Assembly: GCF_964019385.1 (NCBI RefSeq)
Contig: NC_088643.1
Coordinates: forward strand, 47,065,550-47,129,549
Source of the DNA: Sycon ciliatum
Lineage: Eukaryota > Porifera > Calcarea > Leucosolenida > Sycettidae
Direction: 5' to 3'
Length of the DNA: 64,000 nt
Every line of letters starts with the position of its first letter. The stretch's first letter is position 1. The translations under genes were made by a program, and so were the position numbers. Positions 8,567 through 19,304 of the stretch are shown here, one piece after another. The notes below the pieces were generated by a model. It ran no database searches, was not told where the DNA came from, and worked only from the letters and a program-made list of their open reading frames with translations.

Positions 8567-11007
8567 CTGCACACCAGAAATAGCTTTGACCACCGTGGAC
8601 TTTCCATGTGCTACGTGGCCAATTGTACCTGTTAAAAGAGCAAGACAACAAAAAAACAGACCGAGCTCAGGGCGACTGGGCCTAAAAAAATACTGCGAAG
8701 AGTAAGCAAATAGAAAACCTTGCACAGTCATACGTGCACATAGCTTTTCTTCTTCAGTTTTTCCAAGCCAAAAGGACACGTTACGTGAATTCAAAGACTG
8801 TTTTCAGCCGAGGGGAGGGACGGGTGGATGCACAGTGCTCAAAAATGCTTCGAGGAAATTCGTAAACTCCAATTGGATTTCGCCGAAGCAACATGTGTCT
8901 GCCAACTGCGGTGTCTGATTGGGTGGACCTGTTGGTCCGGTGATAACCTGCGGCCCTGGTGATGACAGTGATATGAGTGAAGATGAGGTTCATGCAGAAG
9001 TGTGTGTGTGTGTGTGAAGTGAGCGACGGCAGTGCGAGCGACAGCAGTGACATGGGTGACAGCGATACCAGTGAAGATGAAGTGGATGCTAATGTGCACA
9101 CAGGTGGGGATGACACCAGTGACAGTGACCATTCTGATGATCAGTGAACGTATCACCAAGAGTACATAACCCCCCAGAGTGTGCAACTCCCACATACCCT
9201 GCTGTCCTGAGAGAACTTCAAGTTGACGTCATTATTTATGACGCAATGCTCCTTGCACCAGTGATTTACAACATGTGTACGGGTGTCAACGCATCACACG
9301 TTTTTCTTTGCAATAATTTGTACAGGATCGATCGGCTTCGGTCAATCACAGGTTCCGGATTCGTCTGATAACCCGTGTACAGTGCGCATTGCATCATCAA
9401 AATGACGTCAACTTGAAATTCTGTCGGGACAGCACCCATAGTGGAGTTGCACGCTCTGGGGGGTATGTACTCTTGGTATCACCTAGGGACAAGCTGACGC
9501 ACGTCACACGTTTCTCACAGCAAAAGTTGAGCTTGGTTCACCGACCCCACGATGTGGCTTGCGATGGAGCTGTGACTAAGTTTTTGGAGAAAAAAATTGT
9601 CGTTGGCATTGCTTGTGGCTCGTCACGTTGCAGAAGTAATAATTGTATATTGCGCTTAACTCATCCCTAAGCCAAAATAGTGCCTACGGTGTTTCTAAAC
9701 CGAGCACTTATCAGAGAAATATAATCTTGAAACCTGGATAAACGGTGACAGACTGATTCGCTAGCTACGTGAACTATTTCTAGTATGTGCAATCCAGCCT
9801 CCCATTGGTAAACTGTGAAGCAGCATTTGCTGGGATTCGGGGTGGGAAATTAGTGTGCATGCCGCCCAATCAAGCAAATTGCACTCACCGATATTCACAG
9901 TTGCTTGACGGCTAATGACTTCTGGAGAATCGGGTGTTAGTTTTGATACATCCTGTCGCATACAAAAAAAACAATATAAGCACCAGCAGCATTATTATTC
10001 TTAGTCCAAACATTCACACACGGTCTCCATCCTGCAAGGTCACTTCAGGTTCACCAGATTTTCGGGAATGGCCCATCATCGACATGAAACACTGAGTAAA
10101 AACATTGTTTCACCCTGATGATCGGGGCCATGTCCGAAATCTTGGTGAACCTGAAGTGACTATAAAGCAGCAGAGAGACCATGAGTGAGCGTTGGGACAG
10201 AGAAAAGTAATAAGACTTACATTGCAAATTAACAATAATATTAGGGCACGTTTGGTTGGTACGAACTAGAACAGGATTCACCAGAACAGCGCGTTTGGTT
10301 GGGACTGCACCTGTTCTGAGTCGGCCAGAACATGTTCTGCTTGCTCCGGGCTCCCGGCCGGAGCAGACCGAGCAGTTTCACTTTTTCACAGTGAAACCTG
10401 GCGGGAACATCGATTTTGGTCCCAAATGATCACGTGCATACGCTTTTTGGGTTGGACTCGTTGTACCGTACAAAGTGACCATGGTGACCCATACACATTT
10501 TGAAGAATGCACCAAGTTTGGCACATTTTTCCACAAAAATGTGCTCTGTTTCTGGAGTACCGTTTGGTTGGCATGAGGCTGCTCCATGTGCACCAGCTGT
10601 TCGATCCTGTTCTAGATCGTACCAACCAAACGCACCCTTAATGATGCGATGCTTGAAGATGTACACTGATGTACTAACAATTGCAACATCGACCATTCCT
10701 GGAATCGAAAAGTAAGAGCTGGGGCATACAGTAGCAGTGTAAGAGGAGTAGCTATTGCCAAAATAAAATACCTAAACTGCGATATTTACAGAATTAGGAA
10801 CTGCTACTGTATTGCGTCTAGCTGACTAGATTCTGAAACCATTCTGCTTCAGTGAGTAGCAATACGCGTTCAACGACAATAGACGCTTACAAGAGTTTCA
10901 AGATTCTGAATGGCTAGGCCAGACGAACCGTTCGCTGATGCAGATCCAGTTGTGGCGACAGTCGGGGCGTCGCTTGTCGACGCTTCACTATCCGCTGCTG
11001 AAGCCAT
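8567..11007 (-). CDS. EIF2S3: eIF2 gamma subunit, first three exons (partial)
   Basis: eIF2-gamma is the GTPase subunit of the cytoplasmic factor that brings initiator Met-tRNA to the ribosome. Exon 1 (11007-10891) starts MASAADSEAST and ends at GTAAGC; it is a Ser/Ala-rich leader. Exon 2 (9952-9889) encodes DVSKLTPDSPEVISRQATVNI. Exon 3 (8628-8567) encodes TIGHVAHGKSTVVKAISGVQ with the G1 P-loop (HVAHGKST). Phases are continuous and all borders are AG/GT. The known protein then continues with a conserved Arg/Phe-rich region that I do not find before the window edge, so about 400 residues lie off the left side beyond the BEL element. Intron 1 carries a Harbinger-type MITE and a foldback; intron 2 carries one copy of the 7-bp-TSD family. 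Confidence 0.9.
9157..9475. mobile_element. CAAGAG-type MITE, copy A (7-bp TSD)
   Basis: The ends are CAAGAGTACATAACCCCC and its complement. The target duplication is GTATCAC at 9150-9156 and 9476-9482. Nearly the whole element folds back on itself: AAGTTGACGTCATT near the left recurs inverted near the right. It has no coding capacity and lies in eIF2-gamma intron 2. Confidence 0.9.
10039..10160. repeat. Short foldback repeat
   Basis: GTCACTTCAGGTTCACCA at the left end recurs inverted at the right end, with imperfect pairing through most of the ~120 bp. No clear target duplication was seen. It lies in eIF2-gamma intron 1. Confidence 0.75.
10244..10637. mobile_element. PIF/Harbinger-type MITE
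   Basis: The ends are GGGCACGTTTGGTTGGTACG and, inverted, GGGTGCGTTTGGTTGGTACG. Both sides are flanked by TTA (10241-10243, 10638-10640), the 3-bp TWA duplication typical of Harbinger elements. The interior is AGAACA/TGTTCT-rich with no transposase. Confidence 0.85.
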
Positions 11008-11513
11008 ATTTCGTTTTCAACCAAGTCCGAGCGGCTTTCGTCTCTCGTTGGAATGTAGGCGCTGCTGATGGATTCCAAGTCTCTTGCTAATAAGCGTTAC
11101 ATGTTTGCAGTCAACTGCACCTTCTCATCAGCAGGTTCTCGACCGACCCATTGTGCCAGGAAGATGAACGATGAGCTAGCAACAAAAATATTATTTCCAG
11201 ATTGAAGAAACTGGAGAAAGAACGCGAAAGAACACATTCGTGAGTTTACATTGTAAAATGTAAGGATATTCTATCAAACCATGATTCATGCACTGCATGC
11301 AGCACACGTAGGTCCTCGATCATTCTGGCGCATGCCTGCGTGCGTGAGCGGAGGCAAGTACAATCATGCACAGGTCAGACCTCGCTAAAACGTAATCTCT
11401 GGGGTTGTACGGCAAATTTTATGTTATACCGAGGTTTATGTTTAAAATACATAATTAATTATTGTCATGTAGTGGCACACCAATAATATGCAACAAATAA
11501 CAATGAATATGTA

Positions 11514-11702
11514 CAGTCAACTTCGCTTATAACGACACTCGGCGGGGCATCAGAAAAGTGTCCTTATTCGCGAAGTGTCGTTATACCCGAAGTCTCATTA
11601 TTATGTGTTATAGTAGGATGGGACTTTGCTCTGGGCATGAAAATTCTGTCGCTATTCGCGAATTGTCGTTATATCCGCAGTCGTTATTAGCGAAGTTGAC
11701 TG
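11514..11702. mobile_element. Mariner-type MITE, copy 1
   Basis: The element starts CAGTCAACTTCGCTTATAAC, ends in the complement, and is flanked by TA on both sides. It is 189 bp and non-coding. A related copy is at 45797-45982. Confidence 0.88.
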
Positions 11703-11817
11703 TATGTCAAAATGACACTCTTTGCTTACTGATTACAACTAAAGCGCTAATGATCCACTCTGATCAACTCAGGAAGTGTGCGTATGTTCAAGGGTGTATA
11801 CTGCATGTGTTGAAAAC

Positions 11818-12225
11818 TAGGGCTCAAACGGTTAGTCCGATTAACCGGTTGCAGACCGGTTACGAAGAATTAACGGTTAACCGATAAAGATAACGGTTGC
11901 GCAGTAACTTTTCAGTAAATTTTCCAAGTATCAGGTCGTTGCAAAGTATGCACTTTCGCAGGCTGTCGCATGCGTACGCAATTTCTGGGCTTTCAACTCG
12001 GTCATATCTGGTCTCTTGGTGTGAGAGTATGTATGAATGAGCATGCAAGAGAATGTACATGTGTGCGTTGTACTGAATAGGGTACATTTTTTGAATGAGT
12101 ATAGTCAAATATACGGTTAAAAAAGAGTCCGCAGGATTGCCGTGGCTTATAGGTTATAACCATTAAACCGACCGTTAGCTTAGCAGTTAACCTTTAGGGG
12201 TAAAACAATGACCGTTTGAGCCCTA
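11818..12225. mobile_element. hAT-type MITE
   Basis: TIRs are TAGGGCTCAAACGGT with the complement at the right end. A perfect 8-bp duplication TTGAAAAC lies at 11810-11817 and 12226-12233. TAGGG tips and 8-bp duplications are hallmarks of hAT elements. The 408-bp interior repeats AACCGGTT/TAACGGTTAA motifs. Confidence 0.9.
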
Positions 12226-12662
12226 TTGAAAACACAGTTACACTACTACTAAGTATGTCCACACGACTTGCAAAAACTTGTACTCAAGTAATAGTTGTAG
12301 TGTTCGAAGAACGCATGAATGCTAGTATGGGCGTTGCAAGCAAGGGTATGCAGCCGTGAGCAGAAATTTCAAGAAAAGAAAGTGATTTGGGCCGGAAAGA
12401 CACTCGACTGTACGACGTTTTGTGTTATGCTGAGGTTTCTCCGATTGGGACCAAGCGAACACTGCGGAGCAGTGTGTTATAGCGCACATTACGCTATAGC
12501 GGATGTTATAACGAGGACATTTTGTGCAGAAGTGATGCGGTTTCGGCAGGGACATTTCCATTTCTTACGTTATAGTGAGGTCTATGTTATAGCGAGGGTC
12601 GTTACAGCGAGGTCTGACCTTTACACGTCGTTATGTAGATAAAGAGTACAGGTACACAGGAC

Positions 12663-12709
12663 CAGGGAGTCATCAAATACCACGTCCATGGTATTTTGAC
12701 GACTCCCTG
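12663..12709. repeat. 47-bp hairpin
   Basis: CAGGGAGTCATCAAATACCA pairs with TGGTATTTTGACGACTCCCTG (one mismatch) around a short loop. It is a free-standing inverted repeat with no coding context. Confidence 0.7.
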
Positions 12710-13000
12710 ACAGGTACACATGTACATAAAAATTAGTACCATGCCGCATACAGTGCATGGTTTATACAGTTCAAGCTGCTGAGCAAAACTCCCCTCTCTC
12801 CCGACTAGGCCCTACTATACACTCCAGTCCAGACTTGTATGTTGTATCTGTGTAAACCATCATCATGGCACGGTCAATCTACATGTACATGTCATTGTAG
12901 CCTTCTTTGTATTTTACAACGATACTCGATAGCCCCTACAAATGAGAGTCCTCCGGCTCCGTAGAGTACTAGAGGGCTCAATATTAGTATTCATTCGAAT

Positions 13001-13168
13001 AGAGCTATTGTACACACAACTCACAAGTCACAGAGCACCACGAATCATCCGGCTGTAATGTCGGATGATTGCCTATGGAGCATGGGCATGAAACGATTAC
13101 CGGTAGTTACAACCAGATGATGTGTGGTACTCTGTGACTTGTGTGTAGCAAATCTAACAATAGCCCCT
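13001..13168. repeat. Small inverted-repeat element
   Basis: TAGAGCTATTGT at the left and ACAATAGCCCCTA at the right are imperfect inverted ends. Inside them CACAAGTCACAGAG recurs inverted. The TAG(R)G-like tips suggest a decayed hAT-type MITE. No convincing target duplication was found. Confidence 0.55.
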
Positions 13169-13255
13169 AGAACGATATTTTCAGCCAGTCAAGCCAAATC
13201 ACTCAATTGACTTTTTTGTATACAATGCCTTACCTCTATAACGACGTACCAGTAA

Positions 13256-13661
13256 GGGGCCGTCCGTAAATATCGATGTTTTTTTAGAGACGATATTTGT
13301 TCATATCTCCCCAGACCCCCCCCCCCCCCCCCTTATACGAACATACATACAGGTATGCAGTGGACCGATATTTTTAATATTGAACGGTTTGTGTGTACAG
13401 GTAGGTACATAATACTTGCTTGTAGCAAGACTCTTGGTACTAGTAGTAGTACAAGTCACAAGGTTCAAGTGCCTGCAAGGCCCTGCATGCTGCATGGTGC
13501 ACGAGCCGCGACAAGCAAGTACAAGGTGCATACCTAAAAATAGCGTATGTGAAGATCGATATTTTTTCCGCCAAAAACAACGAACAGCGTCAACCCCCCC
13601 CCCCCCCCCCATACGAACGAATATCGTCTCTAAAAAAACATCGATATTTACGGACGGCCCC
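13256..13661. mobile_element. PIF/Harbinger-type MITE, copy 1
   Basis: The ends are GGGGCCGTCCGTAAATATCG and its exact complement; TIRs extend about 40 bp (through AGAGACGATAT). Flanks are TAA on both sides (13253-13255, 13662-13664), fitting a TWA duplication. Two long C runs lie inside. A 639-bp relative is at 53464-54102. Confidence 0.9.
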
Positions 13662-13857
13662 TAATATGGCCTGACAAATTGAAGTATTTTACAAAACAAT
13701 GTCTAGCAGGGAATTTGTAGAGTTCACATCTATTCTAGTCAGGCTAGCGGCGACCGGAGTAACCGCGGCAGCATTATTGGAGAGGTTGTGCACAACAAAA
13801 ATTCGCACTATTTGGCTGTTACGGCCTGGAGTACTCGTGACGGAAGTCCTGGTATTA

Positions 13858-14267
13858 GAGAGGTTCCGGGGTACGATTTTCCGTGCCAAAATCCGTATGG
13901 TCGCTACGGATTTTTTCCAGGGGTGCTCCATACGATTTTTCGGCACGGAGAATCCGTGTGGACTGGTTTTCATACGAACCATGTTTCGTATGGAGATTTT
14001 GCGTCATCGGGTGCAGAAAGATTTTTCGCGTACAAATTTGGTACGAGAAACATCGATTTTTCGCGGGAAGTTTTGATTTCGGTACAAATTTTCAAAGTAT
14101 AAAGGCATAGCGCGGGAATGTGACGTGTTTGCGATCGTAACCTAGGCAATGACGGCAAACACATAAGTTCCGTACTCCGGAACATTTCACTGCTCAAAAA
14201 CGACGTATAAAAATCCGTAGAGCCTCTACGGATTTTTGGCACGAAAAATCGTACTCCGGAACCTCCC
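13858..14267. mobile_element. Inverted-repeat element with TATTA duplication
   Basis: The left end GAGAGGTTCCGGGGTACG pairs with the right end (complement GGGAGGTTCCGGAGTACG), and the arms continue through TTTTCCGTGCCAAAATCC. TATTA flanks both sides (13853-13857, 14268-14272). The 410-bp interior contains more fold-back and no conserved protein. Confidence 0.8.
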
Positions 14268-17200
14268 TATTATCTTTCGTCAACTTTCGACGGAAAAGAG
14301 CTCGACAGCGAGAATTAGCGTGTTGGCATAGCCGGCTGGTCATGGAGCCCCGGAATCTGTGAAAAACGATGTACGTGTGGGTATTTTCCGTACGTGCAGT
14401 AGTTTGACAGCCAGAATTCGCAATTACTTCACGTTGCCTACTAGTATGTAAAATATGTGCTCTTACAGTACTGTACTATGTAGAAGTAGTTGTCAAGTAG
14501 TTAGAAAGAGGTTTATGTACTCTTGGGTTACATGTACTTTCTCGGTGTGCAACATTTGGAGTTTTCAAGAATTGGACTGGTTTGGGACAAGAAACTTTCG
14601 AGATTCATCTCCTTAATTCATTGTGTAGTGTCCGCAATCCATGCACGGCCTGTGACAGGACAGTTTGCGGTATTTTCAAGTCACAAATGTGTTCAAAAAA
14701 GAAATGTGAAGTTGTGGCACATCCACATTGCCACTGGCGGCTATGCAATTACTGCATCATCATCAGTTGACAGCTTTGCAATTTGGCAAAGCAGCAGCAG
14801 AGCGATGCACTACAGCGTGGAGGTAAAGCGAAACCACGGACTCGCGCTGCATAGCTCCCATAAGTGAATCCGCCGACTCACCCTGTATATGTAACGCCCA
14901 CAAGGGATTCTGCAAGTAACATTAGTTACCACTATGAAATCATTTGCACAACCTCAATTGTGTTTAGAAACACAGCCAGCTTAGAGAGTGGTTTCGCTCA
15001 TGCCAGGCCTCCACCATTGCTGGTTATACCAAGGTGGCAGATGCAGTACACAACGGCGAGGGTGAAATGGTAAGCTAACAACCAGTGCTGCAGGGGGTGA
15101 AACCTTGTTAGCTGCAGCCATGTTACCCTCACTCGGAGAAGTGGGGATTGACAAAATTATGTTGGTCGCAATAGGACTTTGAAGTACAACAGCGAAAGCT
15201 GTATGGTAGTGCCAGTATTGTTGCTGTTGTTATTGGTTGTTTTCTTTAAAGTCAAACTGTTACATAGTTATCGACACAGGCAATTCTGCCTTCTAATTGG
15301 AGAGTGCAAACTCCAGATTAAAGTACACGATATTATACTCTGCCCCCACGGAAATTTCGGGAAAATTCTTCGAAAGTTGCGCAAATCTTGCGGTGCATAT
15401 TGGGCTGAAGTTGCGGCCAAATATGCGGTAATGGGCCATTCACACTACACCCAAAACATGGCGTGCGTGACGCTTTCGTCCGGATAGCCATGACAACGTG
15501 GAACGTGGTGGGGAAATCGTACCCCTGATACGAAAACGTAGACGACGTATCCAGACCCTGTACCGAGGTTCGTTCTGTCGTTCCTGGCAGTTTGAGTCCA
15601 AAGGAAGCTGTGCGCACAGCTGTACGAAAAGCGTGTACGTGCCTGTGTGAATGCACCTGCATGAAAACGACGTCTGCCAGTACGTCGTATTCCAAAACGT
15701 GACGCGTATTGTAACGTAGTATGAATAGCCTATTAGGAGCTGAACTTCCGGTAAAATATGACAGAACTTGTGGTAAAATGTGTGGGTTCATACTTCATAG
15801 ATCTTCAGTCATGTGTCTGATGCAGTGCTCTTGTACCCAATTTCCATCACATGCACCGTACCGGAATGGTACTTCGAAGTACAAGCATGACATGCAGAGT
15901 ACTCACACTAGTGCATGCATGCCGCACGCGCCAGAGCCAGTCGACGGTACGGGCAACGCTTTCACGAACACTGAAAAACACCATGAATTCTCGAAATCTG
16001 ATATTTTTTCCTCACAATTCGCGGCGATTCTGCAAAATCATCACATTTTGCGGGACACACCAAAATTCGCTGACTTTGTCGCGGCCGAGAGATCGCGATT
16101 TCCTATGGGGACAGTATACTGTACCAGAACACACGGCACTTTTGGTAACAGCTTATTATGCTACTTCAGTGTAAGCAACATTATTACTGTACAAGATGCA
16201 CACAGTGCTGCCACATACTCACAGGGCCTTGACGGTGTATCGCGTATACCGGTTCATCCAGCATTTTAGCAGGAGCTTACATTAACCCCGGTGTACATGT
16301 GACGGTTGCCTACATGCATTCCTGCTGTGTCACCCCATCCATTCCGTGAAGCCCAGTGTAAGTGATGTTGCCAGGATGGGTGAAATGTTGTGGCAAAATA
16401 TTGGACCAGCACCCATACATTGGTGGGATACTCAGTACAGGAGTCCTCACGCACGGACTAGCTATGCATTGGTCAGGCCGTTGGATAGAGAACGCGATTC
16501 ATGCACTCATCTCCACTGGTATTTGCGTGGCACTCATGGGCTCAGTGCACACAGTCAGGAGTCTTGGGCACCTGAAGCGGGTTCAAGCGGCTGGAATATA
16601 AGGTGTATCAGCTCAGGAAACCCTGGCTCAGTGCAGTGTACGGCTGATGCCAGTCATCATCACTGCTCATCGCATGCCCAAAATTAATGTGTGTGGAAGA
16701 TGCATATGAATAGAGGCAGGAACAATGCTGGGCAATTCCCCGGCAACGCAGGTGCAGTCAGACAAGAGGCCCCACACTATTGCTCCACATATGCCAAAGG
16801 TTGGAAAAGGGACACAAACTTCTGAAACATACTCGCCGACGTATTATTGGGTAAGTCAGCTACGGTCAGCCTACATGGTATTCGCTCAGGCTTTGGCGGG
16901 CAGATGATCACCGCTGGATGCTGTACGAGTGTAGATGAAGCACAGCTAGTGGTTCGACGTCAGAAAGGAACAGATCCCACCCTCACAAGGTCATGCTGAC
17001 ATTATATTCGATGAGTCCACACGGATAGAATAGCCGTGACCTGAGACCCAAGTAGATACTGGCATATGCACTGGTACTGGGCTGGGCAAAGATCCTGAGA
17101 CCATGCTGGAATTCACTTACACCGCCATCTGATTGTTGGAGACATAATCCTGGCCTTTGGCCAATGGCTGCCGCAAGTCCATACTGTATTACACTTGCAG

Positions 17201-18842
17201 TGAAGAGGGATAGCCCCCTCCGAAATGCCCAGTAGATCTACATGTAACTGAACTCAGTCATAGTCATACAGTCAGACTGAACTGCTATGGATATTTGCGC
17301 ATGTACATGTACTGCAAGCCACACACAAACACTGTCACAGCAGAACACGTGCCGGAAATCCAGTTTACTTGTAAGTTTAGGGTTCACGGATTGGCATGCT
17401 AGCGTCGCCAGCTACATCATGCACGTGACAGGCGCGTGCATATACTGTCCCACACAATCGGTCAGTGCTCAAATCGCATTTTCCCATCAATATCACTCAC
17501 TTTCAACTCTACGGGATTCATTACGGTTGGCTCAAACTGCCTGAATTTTTGAATCCACACGCACGAAAGACGTTCCAAGACTTCCACCGTTCGTATTTTT
17601 TCAAACGAGTGCCGGGTTTTCCAGTAACTTTGGCCAAAGTTCGGCTAAAAAAACAGGGGGAGCCGTTGCGTTTCCGTAAAATACTGAACGGTAGAAGGAT
17701 AGCCAAGGTCGAGAGCAAAACAACAAGCCATTATTTGTCAAAATCGAACAAGAAACGGCTCAGCGCATCTATTTTCCGTGCACGCGCGCGCGTACTTTGG
17801 CCGACAAGGTGTGGAGAATTTCTGAAGAAGAAGAATAACAAGAGCAGCAGCGCTCGGAACAGCCGTGCTGGATACTTCCAATCCCGACGATGGAGCGTGT
17901 TGGCTGTCGTGAGCTGCTGAAACGACCATGACATTTCTTTTTCTTTGTATACCCTAGATATCTTGACGTGCCCTAGCTCAGTTTCGGCCTCTTTACAGGA
18001 AGAATATTTTCTTCCATGGCATCAGCGGCCAAACAGCAAGAAGAGCAACAGATCGAGATTTGCAGGGCAAACAAAGGATGCGTGCAGCTACATCTAGTCA
18101 GGTTCGATGCAGCTGCGCTTTGCCAGAACCTCAGCAGATAAGAAAAGACGACAGAGTGTCTCAGATGGAGCTGGATCTTTCGCCAAGACCGCCACCCCCG
18201 CCATCATCAAGTCCAGGTCAGTCAGAAAAATGCAAAGCCCGAGTGAAGTGAAGCCACTGAAGCCAAGGAAAAATTCAAAAAGTACGCTCTCCGGCTAGAC
18301 TTCGAGTCGATATTTTTTTACTTCGATAGGCGCTGTCGCGGCCTGTAACGCGCGTCCATAATCCAAAATGGAGGCGCACGTGACGGGTGCTTTTAGTGGC
18401 AAGCCGTGAACCCTAAAGTTGTAGCCAACATACCACACGTTGTCACTGCCCTGCAGACTGTGATCTGCTGCCGGATGCCGTAGCCAAGAGTACTCCCTGG
18501 CTGTTGTAATTTTAAAACAAACTACATAACTGTTACTTCAGCTTCAAGCCTCCGCAATCATCATGATCATACGTCCATTGCTGTGCGAGTTAGGATGGTA
18601 GATCTACATGTAGTAAACACTGAGGACGTCTGAACTACGGGAACTGAGTCAGACTCATAGCTGCATACGACTCGAAGCAAAAGAAGTGAAGTAGTAGTAG
18701 TATTAGTATTACAGTGTAGTAAGTAGCCAAACATACAATCATGCACTGGTGCAGGACAAACAAAAAATTGAAAATTACTGCAGTCTGGTAGACTGTACAA
18801 AATCGTATGTCAGCGCCGCAGCGGTACAGGGTACATGTACCT
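14268..18842. other. 4.6-kb stretch without a supported gene
   Basis: Several open frames of 60-180 codons occur on both strands. None shows a family motif, a convincing exon border pair or sustained coding character. No large inverted repeat stands out, and most of the stretch is unassigned intergenic or intronic DNA. Confidence 0.5.
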
Positions 18843-19304
18843 ATTACCCATATAAAAACCGCTCTGTGAGCGGTTCTGAAAAACCTCTACTGGTGCAGCC
18901 CCGTCGTAAAACTAAAAGTAAGAAATTAGGACTGGTGCATTGTCCTCCCAAATGTGAACTGATCCACCTAAATCGCGATTGACGGGACCCGAACGCACCA
19001 GTAGCACGAGGTTCTTACCTGTGGATGCAGCTGGGGACGCTGGTCCATAGCCAAAGCCAAAGGTGGGCTTCGGGGTACTGTAAGTGTTGTATGGTAACTT
19101 GATCGGCGCCGGTCCATTGCTGTAATCCTGTGCCCTCCCGACCTCGTGCTACTGGTGCGTTCGGGTCCCGTCAATCGCGATTTAGGTGGATCAGTTCACA
19201 TTTGGGAGGACAATGCACCAGTCCTAATTTCTTACTTTTACGACGGGGCTGCACCAGTAGAGGTTTTTCAGAACCGCTCACAGAGCGGTTTTTATATGGG
19301 TAAT
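18843..19304. repeat. Large near-perfect palindrome with 128-bp core
   Basis: The left arm (18843-19012, 170 bp) and right arm (19141-19304, 164 bp) are inverted copies. By eye they differ only by one 6-bp indel near the GTCGTAAAA segment. Arms begin ATTACCCATATAAAAACC. The core (19013-19140), read on the minus strand, gives a Pro/Tyr/Phe/Gly-rich frame (YSTPKPTFGFGYGPASPAAS) that ends exactly at a G|GTAAGA splice donor. That is what an exon of a minus-strand gene would look like, but no polypyrimidine acceptor precedes it. It may be a foldback transposon, a captured exon or an assembly artefact. Confidence 0.85.

Larger units (their letters stand above)
11372..12620. repeat. Composite region bounded by AGGTCAGACC inverted repeats
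   Basis: AGGTCAGACCTCGCT at the left is matched inverted at 12606-12620. The motif GTTATAGCGAGG recurs several times in the right half, as in mariner/pogo-type ends. Two other MITEs (11514-11702 and 11818-12225) lie inside, so this looks like an older element broken by later insertions. No clear target duplication was found. Confidence 0.5.

Noticed and set aside
8993-9147. Acidic Asp/Ser-rich plus-strand frame (SDTSEDEVDANVHTGG)
   Set aside because: It looks like the tail of a protein but is short, interrupted by stops at a GT repeat, and has no upstream exon or domain. It lies in an eIF2-gamma intron.
18107-18298. 63-codon basic plus-strand frame (ADKKRRQSVSDGAGSFAKTA)
   Set aside because: Composition is mildly reminiscent of Ser/Lys-rich linkers of chromosomal proteins such as borealin, but there is no conserved domain, no supported splice border and only a short frame.
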